Assembly: GCA_963701435.1 (NCBI GenBank)
Contig: CAVPAL010000006.1
Coordinates: forward strand, 434,001-498,000
Direction of reading: 5' to 3'
Length of the DNA: 64,000 bases
From: JAACFF01 sp963701435
Lineage (GTDB): Bacteria > Chloroflexota > Anaerolineae > Promineifilales > Promineifilaceae
Of the stretch, positions 53,383 through 61,486 are shown piece after piece. Under the pieces are notes generated by a model. The model saw only the letters and a program-made list of their open reading frames with translations. It made no database searches and had not been told where the DNA came from. Position numbers and translations under genes: made by a program. Position 1 is the stretch's first letter. The number at the start of each line of letters is the position of its first letter.

Positions 53383-53967
53383 ATGCCAAGACGTAAAGAT
53401 AAATTCACAAAAGGCCACTATTATCACATTTATAACCGCGGTGCGAATCGCGAGCCCATTTTCTTTAGCGAGGACAACTATCTCTACTGCCTGACGCTGA
53501 TGAAACGATATTGTCAGAAATACCTGATTTCCATAATTGCGTACTGCTTGATGCCAAATCATTACCACTTTTTAGTGCGGCAAGATGGGGAAGTGTCCAT
53601 ATCGCGGTTTATAGGCGCCGTATTCAACGCTTATGCGCAAGCGCTGAATCGGCAGATCGACCGTAGCGGCACATTGTTTGAAGGGCGTTTCAAAGATGTT
53701 CACGTCGACAAAGATGCGTACTTGCTTCATCTGTGCCGCTACATTCATGGCAATCCGGTGAAAGCGGGATTGGTCACAACGCCTGAGGCGTGGCCATATT
53801 CTAATTACCTTGAGTGGGTTGGTGAACGACCGGGCATATTGGTGAATCACGAATTTGTGAACACTTTTTTCCACAATCGGCAAGATTACAAGGAATTTGT
53901 GCTCGGTTACCTGCGCGAGGTCGATGATCTACCGCCTGAGATAAAGCGGTTTTTGCTTGAGGTCTAG
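53383..53967 (+). CDS. RAYT: REP-associated tyrosine transposase (Y1/HUH family, IS200-like)
   Basis: The 194-residue protein has the TnpA_REP signature: GHYYHIYNRGANREPIFF at the start, the HUH metal motif in LMPNHYHFLVR, SGTLFEGRFKDVHVD, and the catalytic Tyr region LCRYIHGNPVKAGLV. RAYTs cut and join REP hairpins as single strands and are domesticated single-copy genes. This one is flanked by four tandem REP units on the left and a REP pair on the right, as expected for its own substrate. It lies between the two NACHT gene blocks. GGGAGG in the last REP unit could act as its ribosome-binding site, although it is about 12 nt from the ATG. Confidence 0.9.
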   Translation: MPRRKDKFTKGHYYHIYNRGANREPIFFSEDNYLYCLTLMKRYCQKYLISIIAYCLMPNHYHFLVRQDGEVSISRFIGAVFNAYAQALNRQIDRSGTLFEGRFKDVHVDKDAYLLHLCRYIHGNPVKAGLVTTPEAWPYSNYLEWVGERPGILVNHEFVNTFFHNRQDYKEFVLGYLREVDDLPPEIKRFLLEV

Positions 53968-53973
53968 TGAAAA

Positions 53974-54015
53974 AACCTCCCGGAGGTTTCTGGTCTGGCG
54001 CCTCCGGGAGGATAA
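53974..54015. repeat. REP hairpin downstream of the RAYT gene
   Basis: AACCTCCCGGAGGTTTCTGG and GCGCCTCCGGGAGGAT form one REP pair with a short loop. It lies between the RAYT stop and the caspase gene; the following AAGGAGG is the ribosome-binding site of that gene. Confidence 0.85.
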
Positions 54016-54026
54016 GGAGGCAAAAA

Positions 54027-55256
54027 ATGAGTGACCAATTTTCTCAGGGGCATGCCCTTATAATTGGCGTCGGGGACGAAGATATACCGCACACAATTGA
54101 CGATGCGGATGGGTTGGCGGATATTTTGCGCGACTCAGGGCGCGGCGCCTATCTCCTCAAACAGGTGCACCTGCTAACCGGTGAAGAAGCGACGCGGACT
54201 GCCATCCTGGCTGGGCTGGAAACGTTAGCACGGCAGGTACAGGGTGACGCGACGGTCATTGTGTACTTCTCCGGTCACGGCTACGAGGTCAAATCCAGCA
54301 TGGGGCGATCCTACTTCATCTTGCCGCATGGTCATGACGTGGAGAACCTGGCAGAAACGGCCGTTTCCGGCCAGGAACTCACTACCAGGCTGCAAGCCAT
54401 CCCGGCCCAAAAGCTGCTTTTGCTGCTCGACTGCTGCCATGCGGGTGGGCTGGACAACATAAAAGCGCCCGGTCTGCAGTTGACCAAATCACCGCTGCCG
54501 CCGGAGGCGCAGCAGGTGCTGGCGCAGGGCAGTGGGCGCGTGATAATTGCCTCTTCGCGCGCGGAAGAACTCTCTTTCGCCGGTAAGCCCTACAGCGCCT
54601 TCACGCTGGCTTTGATTGAAGCCCTGGCGGGCGAGGGCGTCGCCCAGAAGGATGGTTATGTGCGTGTCGCCGATCTGGCCGGCCATACGCGCGAGAAGGT
54701 GCCCCAGCGCACGCGCAACCGGCAGCACCCGATTCTCAATTTTGAACAGGCGGACAACTTTGCCATCGCCTATTATGCCGGCGGTGACATGACGCCCAAA
54801 GCCTTACCCTTTGATGTCAAACCCGAAATCGAGGATGAGCCGGGCGATTTCGCGCGGCAGGCAGGTTCCGCTTATTTTGCGCAAGCCAGCGGGGGCAGCA
54901 CGGTTGTGCAGGGCACGGGCAACACCGTGGTCGGCCCGGGCGGCGTTAGCGTCGGCGGCGGCGTGGGCGGCAGCATTATCACCGGCAGCGGCAACGTCAT
55001 CCACACCGGGCGCGCTGCCGGGTCTGCGGCCTCTTTGCCGCCGGAACTGGCTGAACTGCGCAACAAATTGACGCGTTATTTCAACAAAAGTGAATTGAAG
55101 GCACTGTGCTTTGACCTGGGCGTAGCCCACGACGACCTGCCGGGCGAGACGCGCACCGAACTGGCCCAGGCTTTGGTGGAATTTTGTCACGAGCGGGAGC
55201 GTTTGGCCGAACTGCGACGCCGCTGCCAGGCAGAACGGCCGTTTGTGGCCTGGTAG
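54027..55256 (+). CDS. Caspase-like (C14) protease with C-terminal effector-associated/death-like domain
   Basis: The ~409-residue protein has a caspase-hemoglobinase fold at residues 5-250. The catalytic His is in YFSGHGYE and the catalytic Cys in LLDCCHAGG, with ASSRAEELSF and a following small subunit. A Gly/Asn-rich beta segment (VVQGTGNTVVGPGGVSVGG, about 290-325) comes next. The final ~70 residues form an all-helical adaptor (RYFNKSELKALCFDLGVAHDDLPGE) of the effector-associated or bacterial death-like type. AAGGAGG lies 6 nt before the ATG at 54027. The NACHT gene begins 46 nt after the stop, so a protease effector and a STAND sensor are probably one operon: a predicted regulated cell-death or conflict module. 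Confidence 0.87.
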   Translation: MSDQFSQGHALIIGVGDEDIPHTIDDADGLADILRDSGRGAYLLKQVHLLTGEEATRTAILAGLETLARQVQGDATVIVYFSGHGYEVKSSMGRSYFILPHGHDVENLAETAVSGQELTTRLQAIPAQKLLLLLDCCHAGGLDNIKAPGLQLTKSPLPPEAQQVLAQGSGRVIIASSRAEELSFAGKPYSAFTLALIEALAGEGVAQKDGYVRVADLAGHTREKVPQRTRNRQHPILNFEQADNFAIAYYAGGDMTPKALPFDVKPEIEDEPGDFARQAGSAYFAQASGGSTVVQGTGNTVVGPGGVSVGGGVGGSIITGSGNVIHTGRAAGSAASLPPELAELRNKLTRYFNKSELKALCFDLGVAHDDLPGETRTELAQALVEFCHERERLAELRRRCQAERPFVAW

Positions 55257-55302
55257 CTTACGACCTGGACAACAAAACGCCCGGCCCAGACAGGAGAAGA
55301 TC

Positions 55303-58209
55303 ATGACTCCGGAGCAAGAACAGACAATTGCCAGGTTAAAAGCCCTGTATGAAAGTGGGGACCTGGATAAAACAACCTATGAAACGGCCGTTTCCGGCAT
55401 TATGGGCCGCACTTTTCAGGCCGAGACCGGGAGCGGCGCAATTGCCCAAGGAACAGGCGCAACGGCCGTTGGCCCCCGCGGCGTCAACGTCGGCGGCGAT
55501 GTGAGTGGGGACATCATTACGGGCAATGTGTATTATGGCCCGCAAACGACCGATCCGGCCGAAGCGCTGCGCATTTACCGCCAGGTGCTGGTACAAAGCA
55601 GCGCGACGCTGCCCCTGCGCGGCGTCGATATTGGGGCCAGTGACGCCGGCAGCAGCCAGCGGCCGTTGGGTTTAGCTAATGTCTACGTGGAGCTGGACAC
55701 AACCAGCAAGGAACAAGAGACGCCAGCCGAATCTGCTGCTGCAGAGTTCCAGTTGAGTGAACGAGATAAGGAACCCAGGCCAATCCCGGCTTTACAAATG
55801 GTCATTGAAAATCGGCGGCTGGTCTTGACGGGCGATCCCGGCAGCGGAAAGTCAACCTTTGTGAATCATCTGGCCTACTGCCTGGCGGCCCACCAACTGT
55901 CCCCGGATGGCGGCTGGCTGGCACAACTCGATGGCTGGCCGGCAGCCGATGCCGATCTGCTGCCGGTTGTGGTTGTATTGCGGGATTTTGCCGCCGCACT
56001 ACCCTCGGATTTGGCGCATACGGCCGTGCCCCATGATTTGTGGGCGTTCATAACCAACCAGTTGGAAAAACAAAACCTCGAATTTGCAGTTGCTGCCGTT
56101 GAAGAGAAATTACAAAACGGCCGTGTCCTGCTGCTGTTAGATGGACTGGATGAAGTAACAACTTTAGCCGCGCGCCTCTTTGTGCGTGATGCGGTCAATG
56201 CTTTTGCTGCCCGCTATCCAGATAACCATTATCTGGTCACCTGCCGCATTCTCTCTTACCAGCCGCCTGAAAGTCGCAATGACCCTGATTTGCGACTGCC
56301 CACGAACAGTTTTCCGGCTGCTGAATTGGCCCCTTTTGATGCGGCCAAAATTGATCGTTTTATTGATGCCTGGTATGCGGAGCTGGTGCGCGTGGGCAGC
56401 GTGCGCGAGCAGGATCGCCCGGGGCTGGTGCAGCGGCTGAAAACGGCCGTGCGCCGCCCGGATTTGTGGCAGTTGGCTCCCAATCCGCTGCTGCTGACCG
56501 TGATGGCGCTGGTACACGCCCACCAGGGGCGGCTGCCCGATTCGCGTGCTTTATTGTATGAAAATACCATCAATATGCTGCTGTGGCGCTGGGAAGAAGT
56601 GAAGGCCGGGGGGCAAATCGACGCGCCGCCGCTGCGCCAGCTTCTGCTGGATGCCGGCCGGGCGGACATGGATTTGAAACGGCTGCTGTGGCGGCTGGCC
56701 TACGATGCCCACAGCCGTACTGCGGCTTACTCAGATACAGAAATGGTGGCCGAAGCGGTAGCAGATATCAGCGAGACGCAGTTGACGCGCGGCCTGGAAA
56801 AGTTGAAGCGCGGCGATTGGAATTGGGTCTACCAGATGACGACAGCCATGAAACTGCGCGCCGGCCTGTTGGTGGAACGCGCGCCGGGCGTTTTTACCTT
56901 TCCGCATCGTACCTTCCAGGAATACCTGGCGGGCGCATATCTCTCCACCCAAAACAATTTTTCCGACCAGGTCGCCACGCTGGTACAGGAATCGGCGCGC
57001 GTGGGGCAGGCTGCACAATGGTGGGAAGTGGTGCTGCTGGCTGTAGGGCGCCTGGTACACCTGATCGGGGATACTGATAAACCCTTTGTCCTGGTGAATC
57101 GTCTCTGCCCGGCACAGGCCAAAGATGACGACGCCGCCTGGAAGGCGGCATCCCTGGCGGGGGAAGCGCTGCTGGAAATGGGCCTGGCGCGCGTGCGCGA
57201 AGATGCGTGGGGCGCCGAGCTGCTGGATCGCGTGCGTGAGCGGCTGGCGCTGCTGGCGTCGCGGGGCAAATTGACGCCGCAAGAACGCGCGGGCGCAGGC
57301 AAGACATTGGCGCGCCTGGGCGATCCCCGCCGCGGCGTGGGCGTGCGCCGGATAGGCAAGCTGCTGCTGCCGGACCTGGAATTTTGCTACGTGCCGCCGG
57401 GACCGTTTTTGATGGGCGAGGATGATATCGGGCGAGATGAGGAAAAGCCACAGCACGAGGTGGATATTGCGTATGGTTATTGGATCGGCCGTTACCCGGT
57501 GACGGCAGGCCAGTTCCGCGCCTTTGTGGACGCCGCCAACTATCGCGTTGACGGTAGATTTGATCGCTATGTGGTTGACCCGGACAACTACCCGGCGCGT
57601 TATGTGACCTGGGATGATGCACGCGCCTTTTGCCGCTGGTTGACAGAAATTTTACACAGCGGGGGGGCGGAATTAGCGCCGCTGCCACAAGGATACAGCG
57701 TAACGCTGCCCAGTGAAGCGGAGTGGGAAAAGGCCGCGCGGGGCGGCATCCTGCTGCCGCCAGGAGAACCACTTGTGGTGCGGTTAGGAGATAGTGAGGC
57801 AAATTTCACCTTGAAAACGGCCGCCACGGAGCCAAATCTTTTACCGGGCCGCCATTATCCCTGGGGGAATGAATATGAAGCAGATGCAGCCAACGACCGG
57901 CTGAGCCAGATTGACAATCCATGTGCAGTGGGTGCATTTCCGGACGGCCGTTCGCCGTATGGCGTGCTGGATATGAGCGGCAACGTTTGGGAGTGGACGC
58001 GCAGTCAGTACCAGGGTTATTTTTATGATGCAGCCGATGGTCGCGAAAAAATGGGTTCTCGCAGAAGTCGTACTGTTCGTGGCGGCTATTACAACAGTCA
58101 TGAGAATTATATGCGCTGCTCGGCGCGCTACGGGGACGACCCGAACTTCGACTATCACAACTACGGTTTTCGCGTGCTGCTGTCCCCATTTTCTGACTCT
58201 GGGCTCTGA
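55303..58209 (+). CDS. NACHT NTPase with C-terminal FGE/C-type-lectin-like domain (STAND protein 2, DGR-type variable end)
   Basis: The ~968-residue protein starts with a SHOCT-like short helical segment (ARLKALYESGDLDKTTYETAVSG). The Gly-rich beta segment (AQGTGATAVGPRGVNVGGDVSG) shared with its neighbours follows. The NACHT module has GDPGSGKST near residue 180, LLLLDGLDEV near 290 and FPHRTFQEYLAGAYL near 535. The FGE-sulfatase fold starts near residue 690 (CYVPPGPFLMGEDD, SYSVTLPSEAEWEKAARGG-like core, NVWEWTRSQY). The end RCSARYGDDPNFD...GFRVLLSPF is the counterpart of the first NACHT protein's variable end. Unlike that protein it has no N-terminal hydrophobic helices. AGGAG precedes the ATG at 55303. 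Confidence 0.88.
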   Translation: MTPEQEQTIARLKALYESGDLDKTTYETAVSGIMGRTFQAETGSGAIAQGTGATAVGPRGVNVGGDVSGDIITGNVYYGPQTTDPAEALRIYRQVLVQSSATLPLRGVDIGASDAGSSQRPLGLANVYVELDTTSKEQETPAESAAAEFQLSERDKEPRPIPALQMVIENRRLVLTGDPGSGKSTFVNHLAYCLAAHQLSPDGGWLAQLDGWPAADADLLPVVVVLRDFAAALPSDLAHTAVPHDLWAFITNQLEKQNLEFAVAAVEEKLQNGRVLLLLDGLDEVTTLAARLFVRDAVNAFAARYPDNHYLVTCRILSYQPPESRNDPDLRLPTNSFPAAELAPFDAAKIDRFIDAWYAELVRVGSVREQDRPGLVQRLKTAVRRPDLWQLAPNPLLLTVMALVHAHQGRLPDSRALLYENTINMLLWRWEEVKAGGQIDAPPLRQLLLDAGRADMDLKRLLWRLAYDAHSRTAAYSDTEMVAEAVADISETQLTRGLEKLKRGDWNWVYQMTTAMKLRAGLLVERAPGVFTFPHRTFQEYLAGAYLSTQNNFSDQVATLVQESARVGQAAQWWEVVLLAVGRLVHLIGDTDKPFVLVNRLCPAQAKDDDAAWKAASLAGEALLEMGLARVREDAWGAELLDRVRERLALLASRGKLTPQERAGAGKTLARLGDPRRGVGVRRIGKLLLPDLEFCYVPPGPFLMGEDDIGRDEEKPQHEVDIAYGYWIGRYPVTAGQFRAFVDAANYRVDGRFDRYVVDPDNYPARYVTWDDARAFCRWLTEILHSGGAELAPLPQGYSVTLPSEAEWEKAARGGILLPPGEPLVVRLGDSEANFTLKTAATEPNLLPGRHYPWGNEYEADAANDRLSQIDNPCAVGAFPDGRSPYGVLDMSGNVWEWTRSQYQGYFYDAADGREKMGSRRSRTVRGGYYNSHENYMRCSARYGDDPNFDYHNYGFRVLLSPFSDSGL
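58111..58164 (+). other. Candidate DGR variable region 2
   Basis: Counterpart of 52931-52984. The codons that vary would correspond to AAC, AGG and AAT in a template, giving TAC, GGG, GAC, GAC, AAC, TTC, TAT and AAC here. Invariant codons in between lack such adenines or are unchanged. Confidence 0.7.
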
Positions 58210-58281
58210 TGTCTCTGGACGCTGGGGTCTCTGGAGCAGCCGCAGGCTGTCCTCTGATCTCTGGCGCGCCTTTGGCGCGCC
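58207..58281 (+). other. Conserved 3' flank of variable region 2 with two hairpins
   Basis: This block is nearly identical to 53027-53101. The second hairpin is GGCGCGCC-TTT-GGCGCGCC here but has an AAA loop after the first gene, as if the hairpin had been flipped or copied from the other strand. Confidence 0.65.
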
Positions 58282-58300
58282 GATCAAATTTTTTATAGAC

Positions 58301-58430
58301 AAACCCTCCCGGAGGTTGTTTCCAATGCCAAGGCCAGGGTTGAAACCTCCGGGAGGATGAACCTTCGGGAGGTTGTCAATGCCAAGGCCAGGGTTGAAAC
58401 CTCCGGGAGGATGAACCTCCGGGAGGATGA
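58301..58430. repeat. REP cluster downstream of the second NACHT gene
   Basis: Several CCTCCCGGAGG/CCTCCGGGAGG palindromes alternate with a GTCAATGCCAAGGCCAGGG-type spacer present twice. The core matches the repeats around the RAYT gene, while the spacer is different. Confidence 0.88.
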
Positions 58431-58489
58431 AATGGATGAGCGCGTAGGTAAATCGCTCAAAAAACACATCTTGCCCATGATAAATAAAA

Positions 58490-58520
58490 AAAATGGCCTG
58501 GCTTTTCACCAGGCCATTTT
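58490..58520. terminator. Bidirectional rho-independent terminator
   Basis: AAAATGGCCTGG (58490-58501) and CCAGGCCATTTT (58509-58520) form a 12-bp stem with A-run on one side and T-run on the other. It separates the NACHT block from the convergent trypsin-like gene. Confidence 0.85.
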
Positions 58521-58574
58521 CCTTCCCAGGTCAAATTTTGGACAATCCCTCATATTTTTAGATTTGCCAAACTG

Positions 58575-59405
58575 CTATTGCATAAACGGTCCAATCCAGT
58601 CTAGAATTTCTTGAATGTCAACGCGGCTTGAATAACCAACACCCGCGCAATTATAGTTCGTTACGTACGAATTAACAGCGAGGACGGTGTCGGTGCCACC
58701 TAGAAGATCGGGGCCGCCAGAGTCACCGAAGCACGTCCCGCCTTTATCTCCGCCTGGGTTCAATGACAAGCGCATGAATTCGGCCGAGTGTACAAAATTC
58801 CCGGAAACCAATTTGCTAGGAGCGTACAAACGATTTTTCAGACCGGTCCAAAAAGGCGGGCCGCCACCATGCACTAGCTCCTGAACTCCGTATCCAACAA
58901 AATCAATGTCAGTCTTGTTCCGCAGCGTATCCACCTGCCCGACTTCAGGCAATTCAGCCATTTCGTTCATGTCAACAGGTTCATCCAGAACAACAACACC
59001 CACGTCGCGATAGGAAAATGCAGGTAGACCATTGCCGCCTCCATAGGGATTTTCCTCGCTTCTATAATCTGGATTCGTGTAGGGTGTTCCTTCGATAGCA
59101 ACAGCGCCTCCTGCGGGATAATCAGGTACCAGGTAAGTGCCATCATCATCTTGAAGCCTTTCAACAAACCAAATACGCGCTCCATCTGCACCATCTGTAC
59201 AATGCCCGGCTGTCAGCACAACATCAGGGGCAATGAGAGAACCACTGCACCGCCAGGCAGGTGCACCTTCAACATCAAAAACGAGCAAACCCACATACGG
59301 ATGGTCATCCCCATCCGGTTGGCCGTTTGTAATTCCCAGCACGGCCGTAACACTCAGCACTAATATCACGACGACAAGTGTGAGTACAAGGATATTTCTG
59401 CGCAT
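58575..59405 (-). CDS. Secreted trypsin-like serine protease (S1)
   Basis: The 276-residue protein has a signal peptide (RRNILVLTLVVVILVLSV) and the S1 triad: His in TAGHC, Asp in YRDVGVVVLD and Ser in GDSGGP. Cysteines near the His and Ser (WRCSGS, TCFGDSGG) could form the usual disulfides. There is an ITNGQP start of the mature domain in place of IVGG. It acts outside the cell, and specificity cannot be read reliably. It is divergent from the UDG gene and convergent with the NACHT operon. Confidence 0.9.
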   Translation of the reverse strand: MRRNILVLTLVVVILVLSVTAVLGITNGQPDGDDHPYVGLLVFDVEGAPAWRCSGSLIAPDVVLTAGHCTDGADGARIWFVERLQDDDGTYLVPDYPAGGAVAIEGTPYTNPDYRSEENPYGGGNGLPAFSYRDVGVVVLDEPVDMNEMAELPEVGQVDTLRNKTDIDFVGYGVQELVHGGGPPFWTGLKNRLYAPSKLVSGNFVHSAEFMRLSLNPGGDKGGTCFGDSGGPDLLGGTDTVLAVNSYVTNYNCAGVGYSSRVDIQEILDWIGPFMQ

Positions 59406-59807
59406 CTTTATTTACCTCCTACAAACTACAAATGCAAAAGGGGACTCCCACAATAGCTCCCAGGAAGATACGAATTCATTATTCAGTATAATGACAATTT
59501 CAGAAAATGTCTATTCTTTTAGCGGATATTATGCTTCAGTTACTGACCGCTGCCCTACCATAGACAATTTCCTTTCCCGTCTACTGTCTAGGCTGTCTAT
59601 TTGTTTACGGCCGTTACGCCCTGACGACTTCACCCAACGCGCTGCCATATTTTTGAGGGTTTTGAACCTCCGGGAGGTTGAAACGACACATTTCAACCCT
59701 CGCTTAAAATAGGATACAATCGCCAGACAAATTTCCACTACAATCTGGCCGCCGCCGGGCAGAATAATCTGCAAACCGGCGCCGGGACGAATGAGCAGGA
59801 GCGCAGG
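59406..59807. other. Intergenic region with a REP-containing hairpin
   Basis: About 400 bp between divergent genes. At 59655-59701 GAGGGTTTTGAA and TTCAACCCTC enclose an AACCTCCGGGAGGTT palindrome of the REP family. The rest is AT-rich and should hold both promoters. No gene is supported here. Confidence 0.6.
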
Positions 59808-60431
59808 ATGCAATTTGGACTATTTGAAGACCGTCCCCAATATTACGCCTCATTAGATGAGCTCGTCGCTTACATGCTGAAAATGGAAGATGATCCGCTT
59901 TTCCCGGCCGGGACAAATATGGTGATTTACCGTGGCAATCCGGCGGCAAAACTCATGATTATTGGAGAAGCGCCGGGTACGGAAGAAGACCGGCAGGGTA
60001 AACCATTCGTTGGACGCTCCGGCCAACTGCTGGATCAGATTTTGCAGGCCGTCGATTTTGATCCGGAAGAAGATATATTCATCACCAATGCGGTTTTCCG
60101 CCTGCCGCCCGGCGAGGGCGGCAAACCGCTGCGCAAACCAACCAATGACGAAATTGATTTTTACAAACCGTATCTGCTGGAAATTATTCGCCTGATTGAT
60201 CCGGTGATTATGCTGCTGACCGGAAACGTGGCGACGCAAGCGCTCTTAGGCCAGACGGGGATTACGCGGCTGCGCGGTCAATGGTTTGAGTGGAACGGCC
60301 GTTACGCCATGCCCATTTTCCATCCCGCCTACCTGCTGCGCAATCCAACCCGCAAACCAGACGGGCCCAAGGCGCTCACCTGGCGCGATATTCAGGAAGT
60401 GCGCCGGAAATATAATGAGCTGGTCGGGTAG
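59808..60431 (+). CDS. Family 4-like uracil-DNA glycosylase lacking iron-sulfur cysteines
   Basis: The 207-residue protein has the family motifs GEAPGTEEDRQGKPFVGRSGQLLD near residue 53 and HPAYLLRNP near 165. Family 4 enzymes normally bind a 4Fe-4S cluster through four Cys, including NVVKCRPP and EIxxCxPYL. Here those places read NAVFRLPP and EIDFYKPYL, and the whole protein contains no Cys. It probably still removes uracil from DNA but must be stabilised without the cluster. AGGAG lies before the ATG. A small methyltransferase gene follows. Confidence 0.87.
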   Translation: MQFGLFEDRPQYYASLDELVAYMLKMEDDPLFPAGTNMVIYRGNPAAKLMIIGEAPGTEEDRQGKPFVGRSGQLLDQILQAVDFDPEEDIFITNAVFRLPPGEGGKPLRKPTNDEIDFYKPYLLEIIRLIDPVIMLLTGNVATQALLGQTGITRLRGQWFEWNGRYAMPIFHPAYLLRNPTRKPDGPKALTWRDIQEVRRKYNELVG

Positions 60432-60499
60432 TTGATCAGGTCATGTTGACATTGCGTCAATTCGTGTAATTCGCTGCAGTTTCTTGATGTATTAAATTT

Positions 60500-61225
60500 A
60501 TGAACCATTCAGACAAAGCCGCACTTCGCGGCGAACCGGGCTATGTATGGCGTTCGGGTCAGGCGCGCCGTCTGCAAATGATCGAGAAATGGATAACTTT
60601 AGAAGGCGCCGTGATTCTCGACAACGGCTGCGGATTAGGAACTTACCTCAGCGCCTTTTCCCCTTACAGCAGCCAACGTTTCGGCCTGGAAATCGAGGCG
60701 GAGCGCGCCGTCCAGGCGCTGCCTGCCGCCACGGGCATTGCGCTGGGTATAGGCGAATCCTTACCTTTTGCGGGCAGCAGCTTTGATTTTGTCTTTAGCA
60801 ATGAAGTTATTGAGCACGTGACCGACGACCGAATTTACGCAGCCGAAATGGTGCGGGTGACCAAACCGGGCGGGCGACTGCTCATTTTTTGCCCCAACCG
60901 CTGGTACCCGGTGGAACAGCACGGCATTTATTGGCGCGGGCAGTACAAATTTGGCAACAAGCCGCTGGTCAATTATCTGCCCAACCCGCTGCGCAACAGA
61001 TTGGCGCCGCACGTGCGCGCCTATACCAAAGGTGGCTTGCTCAAGTTGTTTGATGATTTACCGGTGTGGGTGGTCGGATACGGCCGTATCTTTGGCGGCT
61101 ATGATAATATAGAAACCCGCTGGCCAAAATTCGGCCGTTGGCTTAAAAAGACGCTCTACGCCGCCGAAAAAACACCCCTTTCTGCGCTGGGCATCTCGCA
61201 TATATTGGTATTGGAGAAAATATAA
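60500..61225 (+). CDS. Class I SAM-dependent methyltransferase
   Basis: The 241-residue protein has a Rossmann SAM-binding core: VILDNGCGLGTYLSAF (motif I), FGLEIEAERA, FDFVFSNEVIEHVTDD and TKPGGRLLIFCPNRW. The SNEVIEH style resembles UbiE/Coq5-like methyltransferases. A C-terminal lobe rich in aromatic residues may bind the substrate, which is not identifiable. It follows the UDG gene after 68 nt on the same strand. Confidence 0.85.
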   Translation: MNHSDKAALRGEPGYVWRSGQARRLQMIEKWITLEGAVILDNGCGLGTYLSAFSPYSSQRFGLEIEAERAVQALPAATGIALGIGESLPFAGSSFDFVFSNEVIEHVTDDRIYAAEMVRVTKPGGRLLIFCPNRWYPVEQHGIYWRGQYKFGNKPLVNYLPNPLRNRLAPHVRAYTKGGLLKLFDDLPVWVVGYGRIFGGYDNIETRWPKFGRWLKKTLYAAEKTPLSALGISHILVLEKI

Positions 61226-61486
61226 TCTGTCTACAACGCCAATCCAAACCGAAAAATACGACCAGATCACAAACCATACCCGGCAAACCATTTTACAATT
61301 CCGATCTGGATCATTAAAACCTCATTTTTATCGTTTTTAATAGAACCAATTTACTTGTAATCTTCTCCCTCCCCTTCTAGAATCAAAAGTAAAACAAACA
61401 ATATGTCAGTAAACAATGCAGTTTGCAGCGTTCCGGATCACTATCAAAGTAGACAGCTAGTGGACGAACTGACTGGAGGTAACACA

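Noticed and set aside
53383..53967. RAYT as an active IS200/IS605 element
   Set aside because: There is no tnpB, the protein has RAYT features and the flanking repeats are REPs in place of IS ends, so it is a domesticated single gene.
49500..58600. A DGR reverse transcriptase or template repeat close to the variable regions
   Set aside because: No reverse transcriptase-like protein or adenine-rich copy of the variable block was found on either strand of the window; it must be remote if present.
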